Shown here in pieces: positions 1-7,861 of a stretch of DNA of 64,000 nt. The notes beneath the pieces are model-generated. The model was not told the origin of the DNA. It did no database searches and worked only from the letters and a program-made list of their open reading frames with translations. The first letter of the stretch is position 1. Each line of letters starts with the position of its first letter. The stretch spans positions 4,898,001-4,962,000 of the forward strand of contig NZ_AP022612.1 of assembly GCF_010729895.1 (NCBI RefSeq), in the 5' to 3' direction. A program made the position numbers and the translations under genes. This DNA comes from Mycolicibacterium confluentis. GTDB taxonomy: Bacteria > Actinomycetota > Actinomycetes > Mycobacteriales > Mycobacteriaceae.

Positions 1-172
1 CGGCCGGCTCCAGATCATGGTCGCGCGCAACGATGCTGCCCAACTCCAGCGACAGCAGTTCGACTTCGGCGCCGGCATCGCTGACCGCGGCCCGCGGTTC
101 CTCGAGTTCACGCCGCTCCACCCCGTTGGTCGCCAGGATCGCGATTCTCTTGGTGCGCAAGCTTTCGGACAT
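1..172 (-). CDS. DJ-1/PfpI family protein (partial, N-terminus only)
   Basis: Only the first 57 residues are in the window and the gene runs off the left edge. The start MSESLRTKRIAILATNGVE and the later SLELGSI...HDLEPA stretch match the N-terminal strand and loop of PfpI/YhbO-type class I glutamine-amidotransferase-like proteins, which act as cytosolic stress proteases, chaperones or deglycases. The nucleophilic Cys expected near residue 100 to 115 is outside the window, so activity cannot be judged. An AGGAGG ribosome site lies just upstream of the ATG at 172. A SigF-like promoter match faces it (196-221), which would fit a general stress protein. Confidence 0.8.
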   Translation of the reverse strand, partial: MSESLRTKRIAILATNGVERRELEEPRAAVSDAGAEVELLSLELGSIVARDHDLEPA

Positions 173-195
173 GGTGCACCTCCTCTGACCCTCAC

Positions 196-221
196 CTACC
201 CACTCCACCGCCGTTCACACC
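196..221 (-). promoter_or_regulatory. SigF-like promoter for the PfpI gene
   Basis: Read on the minus strand this is GGTGT-N15-GGGTAG, close to the mycobacterial SigF consensus GGTTT-N15/16-GGGTA. The predicted transcript start leaves a short leader that contains the AGGAGG site. It is the mirror image of the plus-strand match at 225-251. The assignment rests on motif matching only. Confidence 0.45.
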
Positions 222-224
222 TCA

Positions 225-251
225 GGTGTCGGAGTCGCGCCTGATGGGTAG
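225..251 (+). promoter_or_regulatory. SigF-like promoter for the 69-aa gene
   Basis: GGTGT-N16-GGGTAG matches the SigF consensus with one -35 difference. The -10 element ends 9 bases before the ATG at 261, so the transcript would be leaderless or nearly so, which explains why no ribosome site is visible there. The two opposing -35 boxes form the palindrome ACACC-TCA-GGTGT (217-229). Confidence 0.45.
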
Positions 252-260
252 CCTCGGACC

Positions 261-470
261 ATGAGCACCGACCCGTCGGTCGAGCACGTCGCGCCCACCG
301 AGATCCGTGAGGGTGACGTCATCGAGGATCCCGTCGGCAACCGATGGGTGACGGTCCACGCGATCCAGCTGAGCTCCGATTCGGCGAGCGGTTCGTACAG
401 CTTCTACGGCACAGGCCCTGATGACCGGGTCACCTTCAACGGGTCCGAATCGGTCACACGACAGAAGTGA
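261..470 (+). CDS. Small conserved-looking hypothetical protein (69 aa)
   Basis: I do not recognise a named family. The product is small, acidic and soluble, with no signal or membrane segment. The central part (GDVIEDPVGNRWVTVHAIQ) looks like a short beta-barrel fold that also turns up in actinobacterial stress proteins. The start ATG sits immediately behind a SigF-like -10 element. The stop lies 8 bases before the GTG of the HAD gene, so the two may be cotranscribed. The antisense frame across this region is less plausible because it would run through the HAD gene. Confidence 0.6.
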   Translation: MSTDPSVEHVAPTEIREGDVIEDPVGNRWVTVHAIQLSSDSASGSYSFYGTGPDDRVTFNGSESVTRQK

Positions 471-477
471 GGCGTAG

Positions 478-1203
478 GTGTTGGGTCTGCCGGACACCAT
501 CCGGGCGTGCCTGTTCGACCTCGACGGCGTGCTCACCGATACCGCGAGCGTGCACCGGAAGGCATGGAAGGCGATGTTCGACGACTTCCTGCGCACGCGC
601 GGCGGAGACCAGCGCCCCTTCAACGACGCGGACTACCGCGCGTACGTCGACGGCCGCACCCGCGATGACGGAGTGCGCAGCTTCCTGGCCAGCCGGGGCA
701 TCACCCTGCCGGAGGGCACCCTTGACGACGGACCCGACGCGGACACAGTGCACGGCCTCGCGAACCGCAAGAACGGACTGTTCCACCAGCGTCTGCGGCA
801 GGACGGCGTCGACGTGTTCGCCGGCACCGTCCCCTACCTGCAGGCCGTCACCGAGGCCGGTCTGGCGGTCGCCGTGGTGTCCTCGAGCGCCAACACCGCC
901 GAGGTCCTCGACATCACCGGCCTCGCACGGTTCGTCGACTGCCGGGTGGACGGCGTGACGATCCGAACCGAGGGGCTGGCCGGCAAACCGGCCCCGGACT
1001 CGTTTCTCCGCGCCGCCCAACTGCTGGACGTCGCACCGGCCGAGGCCGCTGTCTTCGAGGATGCGCTGTCCGGAGTCCAGGCCGGCCGGGCCGGGAAGTT
1101 CGGTCTAGTGGTGGGGGTCGACCGGATCGGCGACCCGGAGTCGTTGCGGCACAACGGAGCCGATGTCGTGGTCGCCGACCTGGGCGAGCTCCTGGCGGCA
1201 TGA
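478..1203 (+). CDS. HAD hydrolase, beta-phosphoglucomutase-like (Rv3400 type)
   Basis: This 241-aa cytosolic HAD-superfamily protein has all four motifs: [11 protein letters not shown] with nucleophile D14 and acid/base D16, the switching Ser in VVSSSAN, the Lys in GKPAPDSF, and [12 protein letters not shown] for magnesium. His26 and AWK at 29-31 in the cap are typical of beta-phosphoglucomutases. The next gene is a GH65 enzyme overlapping by ATGA. GH65 phosphorylases release beta-glucose-1-phosphate, which this enzyme would isomerise to glucose-6-phosphate. I recall the same pair as Rv3400-Rv3401 in M. tuberculosis. The GTG start is chosen because it gives the usual distance to motif I. A phosphatase role is the alternative. 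Confidence 0.88.
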   Translation: MLGLPDTIRACLFDLDGVLTDTASVHRKAWKAMFDDFLRTRGGDQRPFNDADYRAYVDGRTRDDGVRSFLASRGITLPEGTLDDGPDADTVHGLANRKNGLFHQRLRQDGVDVFAGTVPYLQAVTEAGLAVAVVSSSANTAEVLDITGLARFVDCRVDGVTIRTEGLAGKPAPDSFLRAAQLLDVAPAEAAVFEDALSGVQAGRAGKFGLVVGVDRIGDPESLRHNGADVVVADLGELLAA

Positions 1204-3563
1204 TGATCTCCGATGAGTCGTTCCCGATCGAGCCGTGGTGTGTCCGCGAAACCGCACTTCACCTCAGTGTGCTCGCGCAGACGGAATCGGTGTTCGCGCT
1301 GTCCAACGGTCACATCGGACTGCGCGGCAATCTCGACGAGGGGGAACCGCACGGGCTGCCCGGCACCTACCTGAACTCTTTCTTCGAGGTCCGACCCCTG
1401 CCCTACGCCGAGGCAGGCTACAGCTACCCCGAAGAGGGACAGTCGATCATCGACGTCACCAACGGGAAGGTGCTGCGCCTGCTGGTGGATGACGAACCGT
1501 TCGACGTGCGCTACGGCGATCTGCTCGAACACGAACGGACGCTGGATCTTCGGGCAGGGGTGCTCAGGCGACACGCGCGGTGGTGCTCCCCGGCGGGCAA
1601 GCAGGTCGAAGTGCGGTCCACCCGCCTGGTGTCGCTCGCGCACCGCAGCGTTGCGGCGATCGAGTACACCGTGCAGGCCGTGGACCAGTTCACCCGTGTC
1701 ACAGTGCAATCCGAGTTGGTGACCAACGAGGACCAGCCGGAACCGTCGGCCGACCCGAGGGTCGCGGCGGTGTTGCGCGCTCCGCTTGAGGCGGTCGCCC
1801 ACGAGGGTGGGGACCAGCAGGCGATGCTGATCCACCGCACTCGGGCAAGTGACCTGACGATGGCCGCGGCCATGGACCACATCGTCGAGGTTCCAGGCCG
1901 GGTCGAGGTGTCGACCGAGACCAGCGCCGACCTGGCCCGCACGACCGTGGTCTGCGGCCTGCGTCCCGGTCAGACACTGCGCATCGTCAAGTTCCTGGCC
2001 TACGGGTGGTCCGGCCTGCGTTCTCGCCCCGCGTTGCGCGATCAGGTCGCCGGGGCACTGACGGGTGCGCGCTACACGGGGTGGGAAGGTCTGCTCGGCG
2101 CGCAACGCGCCTACCTCGACGACTTCTGGGACAGCGCCGACGTCGAGGTCGAGGGTGACCCGCACTGTCAGCAGGCGGTGCGGTTCGGGCTGTTCCACGT
2201 GCTGCAGGCCAGCGCCCGCGCGGAGCGGCGCGCGATCCCCGGCAAGGGCCTCACCGGCACGGGCTACGACGGTCACGCGTTCTGGGACACCGAGGGCTAT
2301 GTTCTTCCGGTCCTCACCTACACCGCTCCCCGCGCCGCCGCCGACGCCCTTCGTTGGCGCGCTTCGACTTTGGACCTGGCCCGGGACCGTGCGGCCGAAC
2401 TCGCCCTGGAGGGGGCGACGTTCCCCTGGCGGACCATCCGGGGTCAGGAGTGCTCCGCGTACTGGCCCGCAGGTACCGCGGCATGGCACGTGAACGCCGA
2501 CATCGCCATGGCTTTCGAGCGCTACCGGATCGTGACCGGCGACCAGTCACTGGAGGCCGCGTGCGGCGTGGAGGTGCTCGTCGAGACCGCCCGCCTGTGG
2601 CATTCGCTGGGGCACCACGACCGCCATGGCAGATGGCACATCGACGGCGTGACGGGACCCGATGAGTACACCGCCGTGGTGAACGACAACGTGTTCACCA
2701 ACCTGATGGCCGCACACAACCTGCGTGCCGCCGCAGCCGCCTGTAATCGTCATCCCGAACTGGCAGAACGCCTTTCGGTGACGCACGAGGAGACCGCGGC
2801 GTGGCACGACGCGGCCGACGCCGTGCACATCCCCTATGACGAGGGACTGCGGGTGCACGAGCAGTGCGAGGGATTCACCCACCTGCGTGAGTGGGACTTC
2901 ACGGCCGACACTGCCTATCCACTGCTGCTGCACCAGCCCTATGTCCGGCTGTACCCGTCGCAGGTGCTCAAACAGGCCGACCTGGTGTTGGCGATGCACT
3001 GGCTCGGGCATCACTTCACCGATGAGCAGAAGGCCCACAATGTCGACTACTACGAGCGGCGCACCACCCGTGACTCGTCGTTGTCGGCGTGCACGCAGGC
3101 CGTGCTGTGCGCTGAGGTGGGACATCTCGAACTCGCACATGCCTACACGGTCGAGGCCGCCATGATCGACCTGCGCGACCTGCACCACAACACGCGCGAC
3201 GGCCTGCACATGGCATCGCTGGCCGGCGCGTGGACCGCGCTCGTGGGTGGGTTCGGCGGCCTGCGCGACGACGAGAAAGTGCTGACCCTGAACCCCCAGC
3301 TGCCCTCAGGCATCTCGCGGCTGACGTTTCGGCTGCGCTGGCGCGGGTTTCGCGTCACGGTCGACGTCTGCCACGAGACCGCCACGTACACGTTGCGCGA
3401 CGGCCCCCACGGCCGATTGCCGATCCGGCATTCCGGCGAGGACGTCGAGTTGACGACGGACGCTCCCACGACGATGCCGGTTCGCGTCAGGACTCCGCTG
3501 CTTCCGGCGCCGGTCCAGCCGCCGGGACGCGCGCCGGCGCACCGGCGCGGCGAACGGACCTGA
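1200..3563 (+). CDS. Glycoside hydrolase family 65 protein (Rv3401 type)
   Basis: The 787-aa length equals that of the mycobacterial Rv3401-type GH65 proteins. The family architecture is present: an N-terminal beta-sandwich, an (alpha/alpha)6 barrel with [15 protein letters not shown] and [11 protein letters not shown], the catalytic Glu in [10 protein letters not shown], the KQADLVL lobe, and a C-terminal beta domain. Members cleave alpha-glucosides such as trehalose, maltose or kojibiose by hydrolysis or phosphorolysis. The upstream beta-phosphoglucomutase-like gene favours a phosphorylase. The start overlaps the upstream stop (ATGA), which indicates coupling. The C-terminal tail is Pro/Arg-rich and its last codons lie in the first copy of a 45-bp tandem repeat, so the exact end may vary between strains. 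Confidence 0.9.
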   Translation: MMISDESFPIEPWCVRETALHLSVLAQTESVFALSNGHIGLRGNLDEGEPHGLPGTYLNSFFEVRPLPYAEAGYSYPEEGQSIIDVTNGKVLRLLVDDEPFDVRYGDLLEHERTLDLRAGVLRRHARWCSPAGKQVEVRSTRLVSLAHRSVAAIEYTVQAVDQFTRVTVQSELVTNEDQPEPSADPRVAAVLRAPLEAVAHEGGDQQAMLIHRTRASDLTMAAAMDHIVEVPGRVEVSTETSADLARTTVVCGLRPGQTLRIVKFLAYGWSGLRSRPALRDQVAGALTGARYTGWEGLLGAQRAYLDDFWDSADVEVEGDPHCQQAVRFGLFHVLQASARAERRAIPGKGLTGTGYDGHAFWDTEGYVLPVLTYTAPRAAADALRWRASTLDLARDRAAELALEGATFPWRTIRGQECSAYWPAGTAAWHVNADIAMAFERYRIVTGDQSLEAACGVEVLVETARLWHSLGHHDRHGRWHIDGVTGPDEYTAVVNDNVFTNLMAAHNLRAAAAACNRHPELAERLSVTHEETAAWHDAADAVHIPYDEGLRVHEQCEGFTHLREWDFTADTAYPLLLHQPYVRLYPSQVLKQADLVLAMHWLGHHFTDEQKAHNVDYYERRTTRDSSLSACTQAVLCAEVGHLELAHAYTVEAAMIDLRDLHHNTRDGLHMASLAGAWTALVGGFGGLRDDEKVLTLNPQLPSGISRLTFRLRWRGFRVTVDVCHETATYTLRDGPHGRLPIRHSGEDVELTTDAPTTMPVRVRTPLLPAPVQPPGRAPAHRRGERT

Positions 3564-3685
3564 CCGTCGGTCGGGCAACCCACGCACCGCCGTGTCGCCG
3601 TGGCGCACCGCCGCGGCGAGCGGATCTGTCCGTCAATCGGGCACCCCACGCACCGCCGCGGCGAGCGGATCTGTCGTCAGTCGGG
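3539..3685. repeat. 45-bp imperfect tandem repeat, three copies
   Basis: Copies begin at 3539, 3605 and 3650 (the third is partial), each with the core GCACCGCCGCGGCGAGCGGA followed by TCTGTC..GTCA.TCGGG. A short fragment (3584-3604) separates the first two. The array spans the 3' end of the GH65 gene and reaches the stop codon of the convergent small gene. It resembles a mycobacterial VNTR/MIRU-like minisatellite at a gene end. Confidence 0.75.
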
Positions 3686-3823
3686 CGGTTCCTGGGCGCC
3701 GCGGGGAGTGGTGCTCTCGTCGACCGCGCTGTCCTCGTTCTCGGTCGCTGACTTGTCGGCGGCGGCCCGGCTCTTGTCCTCGTGGTCGTCCTCGTCGAGA
3801 TAGATTCCGCGTCCACGCGGCAT
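3677..3823 (-). CDS. Small acidic hypothetical protein (48 aa)
   Basis: This reading frame begins MPRGRGIYLDEDDHEDKSRA and ends TPRGAQEPPD. It is strongly acidic and probably disordered. I do not know its function, but the N-terminal MPRGRGIY box looks like a conserved family signature rather than chance sequence. An AAAGGGGAA ribosome site precedes the ATG. The gene is convergent with the GH65 gene, and its stop falls in the tandem-repeat array. It belongs with the other short acidic protein at 4711 in a block with SigF-like promoters, suggesting a stress role. Confidence 0.65.
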   Translation of the reverse strand: MPRGRGIYLDEDDHEDKSRAAADKSATENEDSAVDESTTPRGAQEPPD

Positions 3824-3875
3824 GGCTTCCCCTTTCGTCACTCAACGGGTTACCCAGTAGCCGGTCAGGACTCAC

Positions 3876-3902
3876 GGTTTTGCCCCGGCGCAACGCGGGA
3901 AT
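3876..3902 (+). promoter_or_regulatory. SigF-like promoter upstream of second HAD gene
   Basis: GGTTT-N16-GGGAAT matches the SigF -35 box exactly and differs at one core -10 position. It lies about 80 bases before the chosen ATG at 3985. It overlaps a possible in-frame ATG at 3901, which argues against that earlier start. Confidence 0.35.
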
Positions 3903-3984
3903 GCTCCGGGCACACTTCCCGACGGCACTGACATCGGAGCACATCCTGAACACCAACTCGCCGACCACGCATCGTCAGTACCGA

Positions 3985-4668
3985 ATGGGCCCGCCCGCGG
4001 TGCTCTTCGACATCGACGGCACCCTGGTTGACTCCAACTACGTCCACGTTCACGCGTGGCTGCGGGCCTTCGAGTCCGAGAAGGTGCCCGTCGAGGCGTG
4101 GCGCATCCATCGCAGCATCGGCATGGACGGCGACACGCTGCTTCAGACCCTCGCCGGCGACGCCTCGGAGAGCGTCCGCAGCCGGCTCAAGGAGCATCAC
4201 AGCCTCTTCCACCGCGAGTCCAGCAGTCTGCTGCGACCGCTGCCAGGCGCTCGCGAGCTGCTGCATCACATCGCCCACGACGGCATACAGGTGGTGCTCG
4301 CGACGTCGGCACCCGATGATGAACTCGCGATCCTGCGCGACGTGCTCGACTGCGATGACGTGGTAGCGGCCATGACATCGTCCGCCGATGTGGACACCGC
4401 CAAACCCGAACCCGACCTCATCGCGGTGGCCTTGGAGCGCGCCGGTACGACGGCCGATCGCGCGGTGTTCATCGGCGACGCGGTGTGGGACATGCAGGCC
4501 TGCGTGCGCGCGGGTGTGCGGTGCATCGGTGTCCGAAGCGGCGGTGTCGGCCGCGACGAACTGCTCGAGGCCGGCGCCGAGTCGGTGTTCGACAATGCGC
4601 AGGACCTGCTCGACCATCTGGACACCACCCCGATCCCCGACCTGACCGACTCGGCGCAACGGGTTTGA
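3985..4668 (+). CDS. HAD family hydrolase, phosphoglycolate phosphatase-like
   Basis: The 227-aa product starts MGPPAVLFDIDGTLVDSNYVH, so motif I (D9, D11) sits at the N-terminus as usual. The Ser in LATSAPDDE, the Lys in AKPEPDL and the VFIGDAVWDMQA magnesium motif are all present, with an alpha-helical C1 cap between motifs I and II. It probably dephosphorylates a small phosphorylated metabolite such as a sugar phosphate or phosphoglycolate. The substrate is unknown. I chose ATG 3985 over the in-frame ATG at 3901 because the extra 28 residues look non-domain and would overlap the SigF-like promoter. No clear ribosome site precedes 3985. Confidence 0.83.
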   Translation: MGPPAVLFDIDGTLVDSNYVHVHAWLRAFESEKVPVEAWRIHRSIGMDGDTLLQTLAGDASESVRSRLKEHHSLFHRESSSLLRPLPGARELLHHIAHDGIQVVLATSAPDDELAILRDVLDCDDVVAAMTSSADVDTAKPEPDLIAVALERAGTTADRAVFIGDAVWDMQACVRAGVRCIGVRSGGVGRDELLEAGAESVFDNAQDLLDHLDTTPIPDLTDSAQRV

Positions 4669-4688
4669 CCTCCCCCACTTCGTGGTAC
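4662..4688 (+). promoter_or_regulatory. SigF-like promoter for the 62-aa gene
   Basis: GGTTT-N16-TGGTAC carries a consensus -35 and GGTA in the -10. The predicted start leaves a leader of about 16 bases that holds the AGGAGG site at 4699-4704. The -35 overlaps the end of the upstream HAD gene. Confidence 0.35.
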
Positions 4689-4710
4689 GCGGCACAGCAG
4701 GAGGTGCAGC

Positions 4711-4899
4711 ATGACGGGTCCCCGGAGTGAGAAGGCCGAAGAGTCCGCCGAGGAGTCCACCGAAGAGGACTTAGCAGCCGATCCGCATGTCGCCGGAGCC
4801 CGGGACAGCCGAGACGGCGACACCTACGTGGGCCGGAAGTCATCAGACGATGACTTCGACGCCGGCGAGACCGGTGCGGAGAAGCGCGCGGAGGACTGA
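4711..4899 (+). CDS. Small acidic, probably disordered protein (62 aa)
   Basis: The product is rich in Glu, Asp and Ser (KAEESAEESTEEDLAAD near residues 8-24) and has no hydrophobic segment. I know no function. Small hydrophilic proteins of this kind are common among actinobacterial stress-induced genes. The ATG is well set by AGGAGG six bases upstream. A SigF-like promoter match lies at 4662-4688. The membrane-protein gene follows after 41 bases and may be cotranscribed. Confidence 0.65.
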   Translation: MTGPRSEKAEESAEESTEEDLAADPHVAGARDSRDGDTYVGRKSSDDDFDAGETGAEKRAED

Positions 4900-4940
4900 G
4901 CGAATTCTGTTGTGTCACAGAGAAGAGAGCAGGCGATAGT

Positions 4941-5282
4941 GTGACTGAGCAGACCGGCACGGTGACCGAACGCCCCCGTGGGGGCAGCGCGGTTCTGAAC
5001 TGGACGCTGGCGCTGACAACGATCCTGGGCGCGGCCGCGATCGAAATCTTCGCCTACGTACAGGTTCTGGGCACGGCCGGGTGCAGTGACCGCGCCTGTC
5101 CACGGCTTGGGCCGGGCGAAATCGGTTACACCATCATCATTTACGGCGCACCGATTGTCGCGGTGCTGGCGATTCTGCTGTCCTTCGTGACTGCACGACG
5201 CCCCAAGGGCATCCTGGTGCCCGTCGTCGCGTGGATCCTGCTGCTCGCGGCATTCGTGGTGCTCGTCGTCACCTTCCCCTGA
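4941..5282 (+). CDS. Small membrane protein with three transmembrane helices
   Basis: The 113-aa product has a short charged N-terminus and three hydrophobic helices at about residues 18-40, 60-83 and 91-112. Between helices 1 and 2 lies a loop with two cysteines (GTAGCSDRACPRLGPGE) that could form a disulfide outside the membrane. I do not recognise a characterised family. It looks like a mycobacterial integral membrane protein of unknown function. It starts with GTG at 4941 behind a weak purine-rich site. Its position after the acidic protein suggests a stress or envelope role, which is inference. Confidence 0.72.
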   Translation: MTEQTGTVTERPRGGSAVLNWTLALTTILGAAAIEIFAYVQVLGTAGCSDRACPRLGPGEIGYTIIIYGAPIVAVLAILLSFVTARRPKGILVPVVAWILLLAAFVVLVVTFP

Positions 5283-5366
5283 GGCAGCTTTCCCCGATCC
5301 AATCCGACAGTGACCAAATCGTTATCTTGCCTGGCCAGGGGGCGGTATCGACCGCGCCAACAGGCG

Positions 5367-5388
5367 TTGGTTACCCGCCAGTAACCAA
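5367..5388. promoter_or_regulatory. Perfect inverted repeat upstream of hydrolase gene
   Basis: TTGGTTAC-CCGCCA-GTAACCAA is an 8-bp perfect inverted repeat about 30 bases before the start codon, and another GGTTACC follows at 5404-5410. The spacing fits a dimeric repressor site. No regulator gene is adjacent, so the binding protein is unknown. Confidence 0.4.
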
Positions 5389-5420
5389 ATGCACAGCGCC
5401 CTCGGTTACCGTCGGTGGGC

Positions 5421-6308
5421 ATGAATGATCTTGGTTTCAGTCCTGGTTTCGTCGACCTCGACGGTTCGCGTGTCGCGTACCGGGACTCCGGTGCCGGCAA
5501 CGGCCCCGAAACCCTGCTGCTGCTGCACGGCATGGCCGGAGCCTCAGACGACTGGCTCGGAGTGATTCCCGGCCTCGCCGAACATGCCCGCGTCATCGCC
5601 CCAGATCTGCTCGGGCACGGCCACTCGGACAAGCCGCGCGGCGACTGCTCGCTGAGCACGCTCGCGGTGTGGGTCCGAGACCTCCTCGACGCCCTCAACA
5701 TCCCGCGCGTGACCGTCGTGGGTCATTCGTTGGCTGGCGGCATCGCCATGCAGTTCGCTCATCAGCATCGCGACCGCTGCGATCGCGTGGTGCTGATCGG
5801 CAGCGGCGGCCTTGGACAGGATCTCGGCTGGATGCTGCGCGTGCTGTCGACACCGGGCGCCGAGCATCTGATCCCGGCCGTCACGCCCAAACCCGTCGTG
5901 TCGGCGGGCAACGCCGTGCGGGACTGGCTGACCGCCGCCGGGGTGCGCGCACCGCGTGCCGCGCAGATGTGGAGCACCTACAGCGCCATCGCCGACCCCG
6001 ACACCCGGTATGCGCTCATGCGCACACTGCGGTCGGTGCTCGACGTCAAGGATCAACCGGTTACCGCGTTGACCCGACTGAACAGGTCGGCCGCGATGCC
6101 GGTGCTTCTGGTGTGGGGTGAGGAGGACGGGGTGATCCCCGTGGCGCACGGCCGCGACGCGCATCTCGCGCTGCCCGGAAGTCGCCTCGAGGTCATTCCG
6201 GGTATCGGCCACCATCCGCACATCGAAGCCCCGGAGCGCGTCGCCGGCATCCTGCGGGACTTCCTCGCCTCGACCGAGCGGCGGTCCATCACCCTGACCC
6301 GCTGCTAG
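5421..6308 (+). CDS. Alpha/beta hydrolase
   Basis: This 295-aa protein has the alpha/beta-hydrolase order: oxyanion motif LLLHGMAGASDDW (33-45), nucleophile elbow VVGHSLAGG with Ser103, acid Asp in VWGEEDGVIP, and the catalytic His in IGHHPHIEAPE. It lacks a signal peptide, so it should act in the cytosol on an ester, lactone or C-C bond; the exact substrate cannot be read from the sequence. The cap between strands 6 and 7 is medium sized. GTG at 5415 is an alternative start two codons earlier. It appears monocistronic and is preceded by the inverted repeat at 5367-5388. Confidence 0.85.
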   Translation: MNDLGFSPGFVDLDGSRVAYRDSGAGNGPETLLLLHGMAGASDDWLGVIPGLAEHARVIAPDLLGHGHSDKPRGDCSLSTLAVWVRDLLDALNIPRVTVVGHSLAGGIAMQFAHQHRDRCDRVVLIGSGGLGQDLGWMLRVLSTPGAEHLIPAVTPKPVVSAGNAVRDWLTAAGVRAPRAAQMWSTYSAIADPDTRYALMRTLRSVLDVKDQPVTALTRLNRSAAMPVLLVWGEEDGVIPVAHGRDAHLALPGSRLEVIPGIGHHPHIEAPERVAGILRDFLASTERRSITLTRC

Positions 6309-6323
6309 CCGAGAAGGGGGCGG

Positions 6324-6470
6324 TCAGAACGCGATGAACAGGATTTCGTCGCGCGAGTACTCGTGCCCGGGGTGGTTCTCCGAGAGGTGCTTCTGGGTCT
6401 TCTCGACCAGGTCGTCCTCATTGGTGCCGACGATCGATTCGCCGCAGGGGCAGTTCAGGTGAGTCTTCAT
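6324..6470 (-). CDS. DUF1059 family small protein
   Basis: The 48-aa sequence begins MKTHLNCPCGESIVG and ends SRDEILFIAF, matching DUF1059 in both length and signature. The CPCG near the N-terminus and the later His residues (KHLSENHPGHEYS) could bind a metal. The molecular role of the family is not known. The gene is divergent from fadE1 across 48 bases that contain a perfect inverted repeat. Its ATG is only 7 bases from the mirrored GGTAGACAC element, so a leaderless transcript is likely. Confidence 0.88.
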   Translation of the reverse strand: MKTHLNCPCGESIVGTNEDDLVEKTQKHLSENHPGHEYSRDEILFIAF

Positions 6471-6476
6471 GCCTAA

Positions 6477-6511
6477 GTGTCTACCTGACGGCTGTCGTGT
6501 GCGGTAGACAC
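6477..6511. promoter_or_regulatory. Symmetric divergent control region, 9-bp inverted repeat
   Basis: GTGTCTACC (6477-6485) and GGTAGACAC (6503-6511) are perfect inverted copies separated by 17 bases. Each GGTAGACAC faces outward and ends 6-7 bases before a start codon (ATG at 6470 minus and 6519 plus). They may be paired -10 regions of leaderless divergent transcripts, half-sites of one regulator, or both. Confidence 0.5.
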
Positions 6512-6518
6512 GGTACCC

Positions 6519-7814
6519 ATGTGGGACTTCGAGACCGACCCGGACTATCAGACCAAGCTCGACTGGGTCGACGAGTTCATGCGGCGCGACGTCGAACCCC
6601 TGGACCTGCTTCCGCTCGATCCGTACGACAAACAGAACCCCCGCGTCATGGCTCTGCTGCGGCCCCTGCAGCAGCAGGTGCGTGATCAGGGCCTGTGGGC
6701 CGCGCACCTCAAACCCGAACTCGGCGGGCAGGGTTACGGCCAGGTCAAGCTGGCCCTGCTCAACGAGATCATCGGGCGGTCCCGCTGGGCGCCCACGGTC
6801 TTCGGCAGCCAGGCGCCCGATTCCGGCAACGCCGAGATTCTGGCCCTGTTCGGCACCGACGAGCAGAAGCAGCGCTACCTGGAACCCCTGCTGGCCGGCG
6901 ACATCAGCTCGTGTTACTCGATGACCGAACCGCAGGGCGGGTCCGATCCGGGCCTGTTCGTCACCCGGGCCGAACGGGACGGGGAGTCCTGGGTGATCAA
7001 CGGCGAGAAGTGGTTCTCGTCGAACGCGCGGCACGCCAGCTTCTTCATCGTCATGGCCGTCACCAACCCCGACGCCCGCACACGCGACAAGATGTCGCTG
7101 TTCATCGTCCCCGCGGAGACCCCTGGCATCGAGATCATCCGCAATGTCGCGGTGGGCACTGAAAGTGCCGACCACGGCACTCACGGCTATGTGCGCTACA
7201 CCGACGTCCGGGTGCCGCTCGACCACGTGCTGGGCGGCGAAGGGCAGGCGTTCGCGATCGCGCAGACCAGACTCGGCGGCGGCCGCATCCACCACGCGAT
7301 GCGCACCATCGCGATGGCTCGCCGCGCCTTCGACATGATGTGCGAACGCGCGGTGTCCCGGCAGACGCGGCAGGGACCGCTGTCGAATTTTCAACTGACA
7401 CAGGACAAGATCGCCGACAGTTGGCTGCAGATCGAGCAGTTCCGGCTGCTGGTGCTGCGCACGGCGTGGTTGATCGACAAGCATCACGACTATCAGTTGG
7501 TGCGCCGCGACATCGCCGCGGTGAAGGTCGCGATGCCCCAGGTGCTCCATGACGTCGTCCAGCGCGCGATGCACCTGCACGGTGCACTGGGCGTGTCCAA
7601 CGAGATGCCGTTCGTGAGGATGATGGTGGCCGCGGAGTCCCTGGCGATCGCCGACGGCCCCACCGAAGTGCACAAACTCACGCTCGCGCGCCGCACGCTG
7701 CGCGAGTACGAGCCTGTCGACACGATGTTCCCGTCCGCGCACATCCCCACGCGTCGCGAGGAGGCGCGGGCCCGGTTGGCCGAGATCCTCGAACTCGACG
7801 TCGCGGAGCTGTAG
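6519..7814 (+). CDS. fadE1: Acyl-CoA dehydrogenase, FadE1-like
   Basis: The 431-aa flavoprotein starts MWDFETDPDYQTKLDWVDEF, which I recall as the signature of FadE1 (Rv0131c). Family features include the FAD/substrate motif CYSMTEPQGGSDPG, WVINGEKWFSSNA, and the C-terminal MHLHGALGVSNEMPF plus IADGPTEVHKLTLARR helices. It catalyses alpha,beta-dehydrogenation of an acyl-CoA in beta-oxidation and resembles the ACAD10/11-type subgroup. Chain-length preference cannot be read. It starts directly after the inverted repeat at 6503-6511 and no ribosome site is seen, consistent with leaderless translation. The htdZ homologue nearby supports the Rv0130-Rv0131c context. Confidence 0.9.
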   Translation: MWDFETDPDYQTKLDWVDEFMRRDVEPLDLLPLDPYDKQNPRVMALLRPLQQQVRDQGLWAAHLKPELGGQGYGQVKLALLNEIIGRSRWAPTVFGSQAPDSGNAEILALFGTDEQKQRYLEPLLAGDISSCYSMTEPQGGSDPGLFVTRAERDGESWVINGEKWFSSNARHASFFIVMAVTNPDARTRDKMSLFIVPAETPGIEIIRNVAVGTESADHGTHGYVRYTDVRVPLDHVLGGEGQAFAIAQTRLGGGRIHHAMRTIAMARRAFDMMCERAVSRQTRQGPLSNFQLTQDKIADSWLQIEQFRLLVLRTAWLIDKHHDYQLVRRDIAAVKVAMPQVLHDVVQRAMHLHGALGVSNEMPFVRMMVAAESLAIADGPTEVHKLTLARRTLREYEPVDTMFPSAHIPTRREEARARLAEILELDVAEL

Positions 7815-7861
7815 ACCGCGGCCAGCGCCCCAGCGGGCGGTGTGGAAGGCTTCTCGACAAC

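Noticed and set aside
3487..3816. A minus-strand Arg-rich frame of 109 codons over the 45-bp repeat.
   Set aside because: The 48-aa frame in another phase has a ribosome site and a natural acidic composition. The Arg-rich frame is a repeat artefact.
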